Below, in pieces: positions 18,121-27,490 of a stretch of 64,000 bases of DNA. The stretch comes from Enterocloster aldenensis (GTDB lineage Bacteria; Bacillota; Clostridia; Lachnospirales; Lachnospiraceae). Position 1 is the stretch's first letter; each line of letters opens with the position of its first letter. The position numbers were made by a program, and so were the translations under genes. The stretch spans positions 107,234 through 171,233 of the forward strand of contig NZ_QVEX01000011.1 of NCBI RefSeq assembly GCF_003434055.1, read 5' to 3'. The notes below the pieces were generated by a model. That model was given only the letters and a program-made list of their open reading frames with translations. It was not told the origin of the DNA and made no database searches.

Positions 18121-19461
18121 ATGGTTAAGGAAAGCTATCTTGCACAGTTTTATGGGAAGTCCCAGAATTATACAGATATCCCCAACAAATGGTATAAGGA
18201 ATACAATGTAAAAAAGGGCCTTCGCAATGAGGACGGGACCGGTGTCCGCGTTGGCCTTACCAGGGTGGCGGATGTTGTTGGATATGAGGAGACGGAAGAA
18301 GGGATTAAGGCCATTCCAGGCCGTCTGCTTTACCGCGGAATCGATGTGCTGGATTTGGTAAACGGTAAGAAGGGCAGCCACTTTGGGTATGAGGAGGTAT
18401 GTTTCCTCCTGCTGTTCGGATACCTTCCCAAGAAGGCGGAGCTGGAAAAATTCTGCAACGTGGTAAGACGCTGCTATACCATTCCGGATGAATTCGTGGA
18501 AATGAACCTGCTGCGCCTTCCCGGCAAGAACCTGATGAATAAACTGATGGACGCTGTCCTGACCCTTTATAATTATGATGACGATCCGGATAATACAGAC
18601 GTATACCAGACCCTGGTAAAGGGCGTGAACCTGCTGGCAAAGCTGCCATCCATTGCATGCTACGCATACCAGAGCAAGGTGCACTATTATGACAGGGAGA
18701 GCCTGTTCATCCATTATGCCAATCCGGAATACTCCATTGCTGAGAATTTCCTGAGCCTGCTGAGACAGGACCAGAAGTTCACAGCAAAAGAAGCAAGCCT
18801 TCTCGATACCATACTCATGCTTCATGCGGACCATGGCGGCGGCAATAACTCCACCTTTACCAATGTTGTGATTGCATCCACCGGAACAGATATCTACTCC
18901 ACTGTGTGCGGCGGCATCGGTTCGCTGAAAGGGCCGCGTCACGGCGGAGCCAATATCAAGGTGGCTGAGATGATGGATGCGGTCCTGGAGGAAACAGGAG
19001 GATATGAGGCAGACGACTCAAGAATCCGTCAGGCCGTGCGGAAAATCATGTCAGGCAGCCTTTATGACAGGTCTGGCCTGGTATACGGTTTCGGGCATGC
19101 GGTCTATACTGTGTCCGACCCACGTGCCGAGGTCCTAAGGGCCTGCTGTATGGAGGTTGCCAAGGAGCAGGACCATATGAAAGAACTGGATTATTATATG
19201 CGGTTCGAGCGCATTGCCAAGGAGGTCATGGAGGAAGTTAAGGGCAAAGCCCTTCCTACCAATGTGGATTTCTACAGCGGCTTTGCATATGGGATGCTGC
19301 GGATTCCAAGGGATCTGTATACGCCTCTTTTTGTATGCAGCCGTGTGGTGGGCTGGGTTGCCCATAACATAGAGAATAAGCTGTATGATGGCCGTATCAT
19401 GCGTCCTGCAACTAAGTATGTGGGCGATAATATGGACTATGTGGCCATGGAAGACAGATAG
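18121..19461 (+). CDS. citrate synthase
   Basis: 446 residues. It condenses oxaloacetate and acetyl-CoA to citrate. Active-site stretches are LHADHGGGNNSTF, GPRHGGANIKV and GFGHAVYTVSDPRAE, containing the two catalytic His and the Asp-containing segment. A slightly earlier ATG at 18115 is possible, but 18121 has the better spacing (8 bases) from AGAGGAG. It is co-transcribed with the aconitase-family gene. No isocitrate dehydrogenase gene is in the window. Methylcitrate synthase activity cannot be excluded, but no propionate genes are nearby. Confidence 0.93.
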   Translation: MVKESYLAQFYGKSQNYTDIPNKWYKEYNVKKGLRNEDGTGVRVGLTRVADVVGYEETEEGIKAIPGRLLYRGIDVLDLVNGKKGSHFGYEEVCFLLLFGYLPKKAELEKFCNVVRRCYTIPDEFVEMNLLRLPGKNLMNKLMDAVLTLYNYDDDPDNTDVYQTLVKGVNLLAKLPSIACYAYQSKVHYYDRESLFIHYANPEYSIAENFLSLLRQDQKFTAKEASLLDTILMLHADHGGGNNSTFTNVVIASTGTDIYSTVCGGIGSLKGPRHGGANIKVAEMMDAVLEETGGYEADDSRIRQAVRKIMSGSLYDRSGLVYGFGHAVYTVSDPRAEVLRACCMEVAKEQDHMKELDYYMRFERIAKEVMEEVKGKALPTNVDFYSGFAYGMLRIPRDLYTPLFVCSRVVGWVAHNIENKLYDGRIMRPATKYVGDNMDYVAMEDR

Positions 19462-19480
19462 GGAATATTAAAAAGGCAGA

Positions 19481-19513
19481 GGCAGGGGCGGAGTTACGCA
19501 GCCCCTGCCTTTT
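19481..19513. terminator. terminator after citrate synthase
   Basis: GGCAGGGGC / GCCCCTGCC hairpin flanked by AAAA and TTTT, between convergent genes. Confidence 0.9.
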
Positions 19514-19583
19514 GACATTGAAGAAGAAATACTTAAGAACATAGGGTTAAGAACATATGACTAAGAAGTTGGAGGAAAATGGT

Positions 19584-22500
19584 TTAATCCATGAAATCAA
19601 ACAGGCTTAGCTGTTTGCCTCCTTGGTTTGGGGTGCGCGCCTGTTCCATGCGGCAGGTGCCGGGTGGTATCTCACTTAGGAAGGGAGATGGGGCTTCGGA
19701 GGTAGTGATGATTAGTTCCTCTTTGGCGCGCGTCATGGCTACATACAGGAGACGGCGTTCTTCCTCCGTGTTTACAGGGCCGCTGCCTGATTTTAGGGGC
19801 ATCAGGCCCTGTTTTAGGCCGTAAAGGAATACGGTGGGGAACTCGAGGCCTTTGGACGCATGGAAGGTCATGAGGGTTACTGCGCTGGAGGGGCAGGAGT
19901 CCTGACCGCTTCTGGTTACGTCATTGCCCTGGCCGAAGGTGAGGGTGGTGAGCATGTCCTCCATGGTTTTGTGGAAATAGGACATGCACAGGAAGGTATC
20001 CATGGATTTGTTGCCTGCCAGGTTCAGGGCTTTCATCCAGTCTTCCAGCACCTTCCACGGTTTATCGCGTTTCAGCCTTTTGGTGAACTGGTCTTTCAGG
20101 GCCTCAAAGTCATGGCCGGGACCAAGCAGCCTGCGGCAGAGGCTGGTGGTGAGGGACCAGCTGTCTTCTTTGTCCGGCAGGGAGGACGCGATTGCGTGGA
20201 AGAAGCAGATGGTTCCCTGCACGGATGTTTCCTCCAGGTAGTCCTCGCGTCCGGCTACCACGTAAGGGATTCCTTCTTTCCTTAGGCATTGCTCCAGAAG
20301 ACGGGCCTGGTGGTTGGTCCGGTAGAGGATGGCTATGTCGCTGAAGCTTTTTGGCGTGTCGGTTATTGCTGATGAGTTGGTATGCGCGTCCAGCATGTCA
20401 ATGCCGCCGACCATGTGTCCGATTTCCTTGGCAATGAAAATGGCCTCTGATAGGCTGCTTTCAGCGGCTGCCACACGGACCGGCGAGCCGTGGCCCATCA
20501 TGGGGATTAATTCCCTTGGCTCCCCCTGGTTGTGGGATATGAGGGGGAGGGCAGCTGAAAGGATTTCGGGGGTGGAGCGGTAGTTGGGTCTCAGACGCAG
20601 CACACAGGCCTGTTTAAAATCACTGCACAGCAGGTCGAAACAGTTGCTCTGGGAACCGCGGAAACCATAGATGGACTGGTCCGGGTCCCCGATAAGGAAT
20701 AATTCTTTTCCGCCTTTGTTCCATGCCTTGATCAAACGGTACTGAACCGGGCTGATGTCCTGGAATTCGTCTACCAGCAGGTAGAAGAAGTGCTGTTTGC
20801 GCAGTTCCAGTTTTTGTTCTGATCCTAAAAGTTCCAGTACCTTTAGGAGAAGGTCGTCAAAATCCATCAGGTTCCTGGAGGCAAGGAGTTCATTGTATCT
20901 GGAAAATGCCTCTTCTGTCAGCCTTGCTTTTTTCCCTTCCTCACCATCTGAGGACACGGCCGGGCCGGATATGGTCCCTATGCCGGATTTTTTTAAGGAT
21001 ACCAGGGACAGGAACTGGCCGGGGGAAACAGGAAGGCTGAACTGTCCGGTTACCTGAGCAGCACATTCCTGCTGCTGTCCTTCATCTGCCAGGGACAGGC
21101 TTATCCCCTGGCTTAGAAGCATGCGGTAGCACAGGGAATGGAAGGTGCCTACCTGCATCTGGTTTAAGCTGCGCTTGCCAGGCAGCTGGCAGCGGATACG
21201 CTGCCTGAGTTCCTCCGCAGCCTTATTGGTGAAGGTGACTGCCGTGATTTCCGAGGGTTTTACACCGCGTTCGCCAATCAGATAGGACAGCCTGGATACC
21301 AGTGTCTTGGTCTTTCCGGTGCCTGGTCCGGCAATGACTGCGGTCACAGGGCTTATGGACTCAACAGCCTGCCGCTGGCCCTGGTTCAGGTTCTCAAGGG
21401 CGTTTGGGCCCATATGCCCGTCCGGAGCCGTCTGTCCGCTCGGAACCATCTGCCTGGCACAAGCAGCACATCCATCGGAAGCAGTCCGGCTGGCGGACAT
21501 TTCCTGGAGACGTGCCTCAACGGGATTTGGCATGGATGCGGTATCTGGGATGGAGGAAATAAGGCTGGGGCAGTTTTCATTTCCATTGTCATCCAGTATG
21601 AATGACAGCTGGCCCTCCACACTGTCCAGTTCTGATGATGCAAACAGTTTCATGGTTCCGTATTCCCCATCGTATCCAGGGCGCCAGTCCACCTTGCCCT
21701 CACGCAGGTGGCGGATGCCCTGGGCGGTAAGCTGCCCGCCGATCCGGCTGATATCATCAAGACCGGCGCTGCGCAGAATGTGGAATTCATTGCCCAGTTC
21801 CTCCAGCATGTGCTCATATTGCCGCGTCACCTTGACACTGGCAGAAGAGGAGCCCATGCATGCGGCGATTACCTCTGGCAGGGGAACCAGGTTTTCGTAT
21901 GGACGTCCGCCCGGAAGGATGAAATCTTCCTGGCGGTCAGCCAGCTGCTCAATGCGGTGGAGTACGCCTGTTGTCAGTTTTTTGCCGCATACAGGGCAGA
22001 TTCCGTTGTACTGTCTGGCCTGGGAGGGGCTCAGGCAGAGGTGGCATTTGCGGTGGCCGTCAAAGTGATACTTGCCTTCTTCCGGGAAGAACTCAATGGT
22101 TCCGGCCAGTCCTTCGCCTCTTTGGATGGCGCCGTAAAGCCCGTCATAGGACATGGGGATGTCAAAGAGGTTGGCTTCCCTTCCAAGCTTGTCCGGCGAG
22201 TGGGCATCGGAATTGGAAATCAGATGAAAGGAATCCAGGGCTGAAAGCCGCCGGTTCATGGAGGGGTCGGATGAAAGCCCTGTTTCCAGCGCATGTACCT
22301 GAGGCGTCAGCTCTTCATAGCATTCCTCTATGGTGTCAAAGCCGGAAAACGCCCCAAACAGGGAAAAGTGAGGCGTCCATATATGGGCAGGTACGTAGAT
22401 TGCTTCCGGGCAGGCATCCAGTGTAATGGCCAAAAGGTCATGACAGTCAAGTCCGAGGATGGGACGCCCGTCAGAATGGATGTTGCCGATGGCTTCCAGG

Positions 22501-22862
22501 CGTCTGGAAAGTATCTCGGCATCCTCCAGGCTGGGAAGAAGGATCAGGCTGTGTACCTTCCGTACCTTGTCATTTTTCTTGTAGATAGAGCTGATTTCCC
22601 CGCTGATTACAAACCTTGGCTGAGGGCTTCCTGCGGCACAAGAGTGGCGGATCATCCGCTCTTTTTTCAGGATATAGAGTCCGGGCTCGGCCGGTTCCAG
22701 CTTTTCGGCCAGTTCGGCCCTCCAGGCCGGATGGGTGAAATCGCCTGTCCCAACTATGTCAATCCCCTTTTTCCTGGCCCAAAGGTCCAGATATTCCGGT
22801 GTCAGGTCCTTGCTGGTGGCTCTGGAATAATGGGAATGGATGTGTAAATCTCCTATGTACAT
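19584..22862 (-). CDS. endonuclease Q-like domain fused to UvrD/PcrA-type helicase
   Basis: 1092 residues. Residues 1-420 resemble endonuclease Q: a PHP-type metal site (DLHIHSHYS at 5-13, GTGDFTH at 38-44, NSDAHS at 217-222) and a zinc finger C273-x2-C276 ... C289-x2-C292. A low-complexity linker spans about 425-485. Residues 488-1092 are a superfamily 1 helicase: Walker A AGPGTGKT near 511-518, DEFQD, GDPDQSIYGFRGS, and LLYVAMTRAKEEL. EndoQ cuts DNA 5' of deaminated or abasic sites, so the fusion suggests nicking coupled to strand unwinding. ATG at 22862 is chosen (AGGTG 7 bases upstream); a GTG at 22871 is alternative. Confidence 0.88.
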   Translation of the reverse strand: MYIGDLHIHSHYSRATSKDLTPEYLDLWARKKGIDIVGTGDFTHPAWRAELAEKLEPAEPGLYILKKERMIRHSCAAGSPQPRFVISGEISSIYKKNDKVRKVHSLILLPSLEDAEILSRRLEAIGNIHSDGRPILGLDCHDLLAITLDACPEAIYVPAHIWTPHFSLFGAFSGFDTIEECYEELTPQVHALETGLSSDPSMNRRLSALDSFHLISNSDAHSPDKLGREANLFDIPMSYDGLYGAIQRGEGLAGTIEFFPEEGKYHFDGHRKCHLCLSPSQARQYNGICPVCGKKLTTGVLHRIEQLADRQEDFILPGGRPYENLVPLPEVIAACMGSSSASVKVTRQYEHMLEELGNEFHILRSAGLDDISRIGGQLTAQGIRHLREGKVDWRPGYDGEYGTMKLFASSELDSVEGQLSFILDDNGNENCPSLISSIPDTASMPNPVEARLQEMSASRTASDGCAACARQMVPSGQTAPDGHMGPNALENLNQGQRQAVESISPVTAVIAGPGTGKTKTLVSRLSYLIGERGVKPSEITAVTFTNKAAEELRQRIRCQLPGKRSLNQMQVGTFHSLCYRMLLSQGISLSLADEGQQQECAAQVTGQFSLPVSPGQFLSLVSLKKSGIGTISGPAVSSDGEEGKKARLTEEAFSRYNELLASRNLMDFDDLLLKVLELLGSEQKLELRKQHFFYLLVDEFQDISPVQYRLIKAWNKGGKELFLIGDPDQSIYGFRGSQSNCFDLLCSDFKQACVLRLRPNYRSTPEILSAALPLISHNQGEPRELIPMMGHGSPVRVAAAESSLSEAIFIAKEIGHMVGGIDMLDAHTNSSAITDTPKSFSDIAILYRTNHQARLLEQCLRKEGIPYVVAGREDYLEETSVQGTICFFHAIASSLPDKEDSWSLTTSLCRRLLGPGHDFEALKDQFTKRLKRDKPWKVLEDWMKALNLAGNKSMDTFLCMSYFHKTMEDMLTTLTFGQGNDVTRSGQDSCPSSAVTLMTFHASKGLEFPTVFLYGLKQGLMPLKSGSGPVNTEEERRLLYVAMTRAKEELIITTSEAPSPFLSEIPPGTCRMEQARTPNQGGKQLSLFDFMD

Positions 22863-22950
22863 TAATTGCACCTGCTTTCATTTGATACTAATAATTATAA
22901 TGTATTTCCTGAAAAATGGAAGAGGATGAATGTGGAAACAGGTTCCCTGT

Positions 22951-23011
22951 AACAGGAGTTTAAGTGTAACAGGATACAGATTGAACCAGGAGATTAAGTG
23001 AAACAGGATTC
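22951..23011 (+). repeat. imperfect direct repeat of about 27 bp
   Basis: Two copies, at 22951-22977 and 22984-23011, share AACAGGAG-TTAAGTG-AACAGGAT with a few differences. They sit in the 265-bp gap before the GGDEF gene. No function is evident. Confidence 0.5.
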
Positions 23012-23127
23012 CCGCGGAAACCGAAAATGTGATTTTTATTTTATTGGAATATAAAGTATGATATACTTTAATGACAGGAAATCCACATATAATCCCTGTA
23101 ATGGATGACTGAAGGAGTACAATATTT

Positions 23128-24684
23128 ATGTGGGACAGATTAAAACGCGTTTTAGGAATAGGTTCCGGGACCCGGGATTCGGATGAAATCATTGATTCAC
23201 TATACGGCAGTGTGGTGAACAGGAATCTTTATTTTCATCTTTTTATCATAATATATGAACTGATTATGCTTTTCTCCATATCCCTGCGACCGGGAGGCCC
23301 CTTTGTGAAGCCCAGGCGGACCGCCTATTTCCTGCTGTACCTGGCCCTTATCCTGGCAACTGCCTGTGTGGTGGCCGGACAGGCGTGGATTGGCAGGAAA
23401 AAGGGCAGCCACCGCTGTTATTTCAGGATAGAGTATGGGTATATGGTGTTCTTTAGTTTCTGGGGACTTGCCATTACCCTCAATGACCAGCTGGGTGGGA
23501 ACGGACTGACGGTTTATAATTATGTGATGCTGATTATGGCCATCATGTCCATGATGAAGCCGTGGAAGACAGCCCTGCTGTTCCTTGGGGACTTCCTGCT
23601 TCTTAACCTGCTGCTGCCTTATTTCCCGGATCCTGGGGGCCTGGATCATGCTTATAATAATCTTATGAACAGCCTGTTCCTGTCCCTGGCAGCCATTGTA
23701 ATCAACGCCAGCCTGTACAATTCAAGGATTCAGGCAAAAAGGGATGAGATGACCATTAACAGGCAGTACCGGCAGATTGAGGCGGCCAATCAGATATTAA
23801 GTAAGGAAGCCTTATTGGATGCGTTGACCGGACTCCAGAACAGGAACAGCTACAAAAAGGCGGTGCAGGCTTTTGATAACACAGAGGCCGCGTCCATGGC
23901 CTGTGTTTACGTGGATGCCAATGGCCTCCATGAACTGAACAACCATCAGGGGCATGAGGCAGGCGATGTGATGCTCAAAACAGTTGCCCATATCCTGCTG
24001 GGGCATTTTAACCAGGAAGAGGTTTTCAGGATTGGCGGGGATGAGTTTGTGGTGCTTTGCAAGAACATGACATACCATGAACTGGTACAGGGGACAAAGG
24101 ATGTATGCAGGGAGGCAGGAGAGGCAGGATACTCACTTTCCATAGGCCTGGATTGGAGGGAATCCAATCTGGATATCAATGAAATCATCCAGGCAGCAGA
24201 TGCAGAAATGCAGAAAAACAAAGAAGAATACTATTCCTCAATCGGGGGAGAACGGCGGCAAAGGACATTGGACCGGAAGGCGGAGCGGATCATAGCTGAA
24301 AAAAGGGATATGGAGCGTCTCATGGAGGTCCTGGCCCCTGTGTTGAAAGGGGTATATTTTGTCAATCTGGAAACAGACAGATTGCGTCAGGTTATTATTC
24401 CAGATTATTTTACGGAAATGCTGGAGGAGGCCGATGGACGATTCAGCAAAGCCCTTATGCTTTTTGCGGACCGCATGGTAAAAAACGGCTATATCCCTGA
24501 TTTTAAACGGTTTTGTGATTACACGCACCTAAAAGGCGTGCCGGATGGAGAAGACACACCGGAATTTACATATGAGACAAAGGATGGGTGCCGGTTCAGG
24601 CTGAGGGTATTCCGATGCAGCACTTATTCCGGCAGCCCAAAAGAAACACTCTGGATTTTTTCCGACCTGGAAAAGGTCATATGA
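23128..24684 (+). CDS. membrane-anchored diguanylate cyclase
   Basis: 518 residues. About six hydrophobic segments in residues 30-200 anchor it, a short coiled linker follows (QYRQIEAANQILSKEA), then a GGDEF domain (about 225-385) with an intact GGDEF at 303-307, so cyclic-di-GMP synthesis is likely. Residues 390-518 form an extra C-terminal region with no domain I recognise. GAAGGAG lies 10 bases before the ATG. It stands alone and convergent to the PII-like gene. Confidence 0.88.
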   Translation: MWDRLKRVLGIGSGTRDSDEIIDSLYGSVVNRNLYFHLFIIIYELIMLFSISLRPGGPFVKPRRTAYFLLYLALILATACVVAGQAWIGRKKGSHRCYFRIEYGYMVFFSFWGLAITLNDQLGGNGLTVYNYVMLIMAIMSMMKPWKTALLFLGDFLLLNLLLPYFPDPGGLDHAYNNLMNSLFLSLAAIVINASLYNSRIQAKRDEMTINRQYRQIEAANQILSKEALLDALTGLQNRNSYKKAVQAFDNTEAASMACVYVDANGLHELNNHQGHEAGDVMLKTVAHILLGHFNQEEVFRIGGDEFVVLCKNMTYHELVQGTKDVCREAGEAGYSLSIGLDWRESNLDINEIIQAADAEMQKNKEEYYSSIGGERRQRTLDRKAERIIAEKRDMERLMEVLAPVLKGVYFVNLETDRLRQVIIPDYFTEMLEEADGRFSKALMLFADRMVKNGYIPDFKRFCDYTHLKGVPDGEDTPEFTYETKDGCRFRLRVFRCSTYSGSPKETLWIFSDLEKVI

Positions 24685-24728
24685 CTATCCCGCGGCGTAT
24701 GTCCCTGATGGGAAAGGACTTGTGGGTT

Positions 24729-25424
24729 TTATCCGCTGATTCCCTCTACCGCGTCCACTGGAAGGGAGAATGCAACCGCATGTTCTCCGGTTTCCCGCAG
24801 CACGGTTTCGCAGATAGCCCTTAAGATAGGCTGTTTCTGTGGGGACGGGGTGAGAATCAGAAGAATGGCTTTTTCCTGGGAAAGGGTCAGCCCGAATATC
24901 TTCTTTTCCTCATCAGAGCCGATTTCACGCGCCTTTACAAGGGTGCCGCCGTGGCATCCCGCCTTCCGGGCGGCTTCCATCACCGGGATGGACAGGTCGG
25001 TATGGATGACTGTTGCTATCAATTCATAATCTTTATGTTCAGACATATGGATCTCCTCCTTGGAACTGGCAGTGTGGTGTGGATGCTGGCCTGCATCCCA
25101 ATCCTTCAGGCGGCCGGAAGCCGCAATGCTGATTCCTGAAAGCGGAATGGAAAATGCAATCCCGTGGCCTGGTTTATGGAATTCCATTTCATGTTTCAGG
25201 GCGTCCATCAGTTGATGGGAGTCAGGGGCGGATGCAATCCCCAATACCAGGTCTTTTTCCGGTTCATCCAGACCAAGGCAGTCCATGACGGCGGAACTGG
25301 CTGTTCCATGGCCTCTGGCAATTAAAAGGATTGAATGGCCATGTTCCTGGAAAATGGCAGCGGCGCGGTTGCCTTTGCCCCGGTCTACGATGGCAGCCGT
25401 CCATTTTACACGGTTAGGATTCAT
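24729..25424 (-). CDS. tandem PII-like signalling protein
   Basis: 231 residues made of two PII-like modules, about 1-105 (VKWTAAIVDRGKGNRAAAIF) and 128-228 (YELIATVIHTDLSIPVMEAA), joined by a charged linker. PII proteins bind nucleotides or metabolites and gate transporters or enzymes. Its ATG lies inside the end of the DUF1538 gene (11-base overlap), with GGAGG 7 bases upstream, so the two are translated together. By analogy with GlnB/AmtB pairs it may gate the DUF1538 transporter. The ligand is unknown. The family call rests on fold-like pattern and neighbour. Confidence 0.75.
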   Translation of the reverse strand: MNPNRVKWTAAIVDRGKGNRAAAIFQEHGHSILLIARGHGTASSAVMDCLGLDEPEKDLVLGIASAPDSHQLMDALKHEMEFHKPGHGIAFSIPLSGISIAASGRLKDWDAGQHPHHTASSKEEIHMSEHKDYELIATVIHTDLSIPVMEAARKAGCHGGTLVKAREIGSDEEKKIFGLTLSQEKAILLILTPSPQKQPILRAICETVLRETGEHAVAFSLPVDAVEGISG

Positions 25425-26949
25425 TGGGATCCTCCTTCTCTAAGTTGATAAATTCACTGTCCATATCAATAAAGGACAGCTGGGCGCTTCTTTTTTCCCT
25501 TCGTGTCTTAACTTCATAGGACAGGCCTATGAGCTGTATGATGATAAGGGGGGTCATGGCTACCATGGCCACAATACCGAATGCGTCCTTTAAAATGTCA
25601 CCGCCCAGGGCTTCACATGCCCCCATGGCAAAGGGCAGAAGGAAAGTGGCTGTCATGGGGCCGGAGGCAACACCGCCTGAGTCAAAGGCAATGGACGTGA
25701 AGACCGGAGGGACGATGAAGGACAGTAAAAGGGCAATGGCGTAACCCGGAAGGAGCATGCTTAAAAGGGGAAGGCCGGTAAGTACCCTGAACAGGGAAAA
25801 ACCCAGGGACAGGGCCATTCCGATGGAAAGGCCTTTCATCATGGCTGTCTCTGATATGGTGCCTCCGGTCATGTCCGCCACCTGCTTGTTAAGCACCTGT
25901 ACGGCGGGCTCGGCTTTCACGATGAAGTAACCAATCAGCATTGCCACAGGAACAATGATCCACCGGTAAGGAAGGGAGGCCAGCTGTTTCCCAAGATAGC
26001 TGCCCGCAGGCATGAAGCCCACGTTTACGCCTGTGAGGAACAGGGTCAGGCCGATGTAGGAGTACAGCATGCCCACCAGGATTTTCACCACCTGCCTGGG
26101 GCGCATTTTCAAAAAGAAAAGCTGAAACAGGATGTAGAATGCAAGGATGGGGAAAAGGGCTGTAAATACTTCCAGGCCATACTCGGGCAGTTCATGCTGG
26201 AACGCCAGCCACAGGTCCTGGGAGTTACTGATGGAAGGGATGGACATGGGTTCGTATGTACCGGAGGAGGATTGGTACACAAGTCCCAGTATCATCACGG
26301 ATAGGATGGGGCCGATGGAACACAGGGCCACCAGACCGAAGCTGTCGCTGTCCTGGTTTTTGCCCTGGCCAATGGACGAAAGCCCCATGCCAAGGGCTAT
26401 GATGAAGGGGACCGTGATAGGGCCGGTGGTAACGCCGCCGGAATCAAATGCAACTGCGAGGAAATCACCTGGAATGTAAAAAGCCATGATAAACAGGATG
26501 ATATAGCAGACCATAAGAATATGGGAAAGGCTCCAGCCGAAGAGGGAGCGGAGGAACGCAACCGCCAGGAAAAATCCGACTCCTGCAGCTACTGCCAGTA
26601 TAAGCACCATGTCAGGTACGGCGGGGGTCTGCCCTGCAAGGACCTGCAGGTCCGGTTCCGCAACCGTTACTACCGCGCCGATGATGATACAGGCCACGAT
26701 GATGACCGGGAGGCGCTTGGCCTGTGCCAGCTGTGCCCCTACCTTTTCACCGATGGGCATCATGGCCATATCCACCCCCAAGGTAAAAAATCCCATACCT
26801 ATAATCAGGAACGCCGCGCCGGCCAGGAACAGCATCAGTGGATCCAGCGGGATGGGTGCAATCGTAATACCAAGAATCAATACGATACAGGTAACGGGCA
26901 GCACAGATGATAAGGATTCTGTGATTTTTTCTTTTAATTTCTGATTCAA
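25414..26949 (-). CDS. DUF1538 integral membrane protein
   Basis: 511 residues with about 12-14 hydrophobic segments in two homologous halves. The signature FDSGGV-x2-GP occurs in each half (FDSGGVTTGPITVPF and FDSGGVASGPMTATF), as in DUF1538 proteins. The inverted or tandem duplication is typical of secondary transporters, but no substrate is established. It starts with TTG (26949-26947), with AGGAGG 8 bases upstream; no ATG fits. The charged C-terminal tail overlaps the PII-like gene start. Operon: DUF1538, then PII-like. Confidence 0.85.
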   Translation of the reverse strand: MNQKLKEKITESLSSVLPVTCIVLILGITIAPIPLDPLMLFLAGAAFLIIGMGFFTLGVDMAMMPIGEKVGAQLAQAKRLPVIIVACIIIGAVVTVAEPDLQVLAGQTPAVPDMVLILAVAAGVGFFLAVAFLRSLFGWSLSHILMVCYIILFIMAFYIPGDFLAVAFDSGGVTTGPITVPFIIALGMGLSSIGQGKNQDSDSFGLVALCSIGPILSVMILGLVYQSSSGTYEPMSIPSISNSQDLWLAFQHELPEYGLEVFTALFPILAFYILFQLFFLKMRPRQVVKILVGMLYSYIGLTLFLTGVNVGFMPAGSYLGKQLASLPYRWIIVPVAMLIGYFIVKAEPAVQVLNKQVADMTGGTISETAMMKGLSIGMALSLGFSLFRVLTGLPLLSMLLPGYAIALLLSFIVPPVFTSIAFDSGGVASGPMTATFLLPFAMGACEALGGDILKDAFGIVAMVAMTPLIIIQLIGLSYEVKTRREKRSAQLSFIDMDSEFINLEKEDPNES

Positions 26950-27132
26950 TAAGTTACCTCCTGTTGTCCGTTATTTTGTCCGATATGCCCGGTATGTCTT
27001 ATGTATCAAGGGCATACGTCAATTAAAGCTTAACATAGGGACAAACGGAAAAGCAATAGGTGGCAGTGTTAGAGTTGCGTTAAGATTTCCATCATACCTG
27101 GTTTTCAACGTTTTCTTTTTCACCGGTAACGG

Positions 27133-27161
27133 TTGACACTGTTTCGGAAATATGCTAAATT
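27133..27161 (+). promoter_or_regulatory. leuS promoter
   Basis: TTGACA, 17 bp, TAAATT. It places the start at the head of the T-box leader. Confidence 0.8.
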
Positions 27162-27163
27162 AA

Positions 27164-27452
27164 GAATTAGTGCAAATACGCTGATAGGGAGTAGTAGGTG
27201 ACTGGACGGATTCAGAGAGCCGGCGGGTGGTGTGAGCCGGTGACAAAAGGTTATTGAACTGGCCCTTGAGTAGCTTGCCCCAACACAGGACCGCCGGCCG
27301 CATGAGCCAGGGGTTAAAGTCAGTAGGGCGGGCCGGAGACCTTACCGTTATAAGAGGAATAAGTGCATGCATGGGCATGAACCAGAGTGGTACCGCGTGA
27401 GGATATTCAGGCCTTGCGTCTCTAGCAGTAGAGGCGCAGGGCTTTTTATTTT
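27164..27452 (+). promoter_or_regulatory. T-box leader, leucine specifier, upstream of leuS
   Basis: Stem I starts with CAGAGAGCCGGC. The specifier loop reads GAA-CUG-GCCC before TTGAG, giving CUG (Leu) at 27259-27261. The T-box core AGAGTGGTACCGCG is at 27384-27397. The terminator GCCTTGCGTCTCTA / TAGAGGCGCAGGGC with a T-run ends the element. Uncharged tRNA-Leu should allow read-through into leuS. Confidence 0.97.
27411..27452 (+). terminator. terminator of the leuS T-box
   Basis: GCCTTGCGTCTCTA / TAGAGGCGCAGGGC stem followed by five Ts. Confidence 0.92.
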
Positions 27453-27490
27453 TCATAGGAACCTTGAATAACCAATGGAGGAATGAAATC

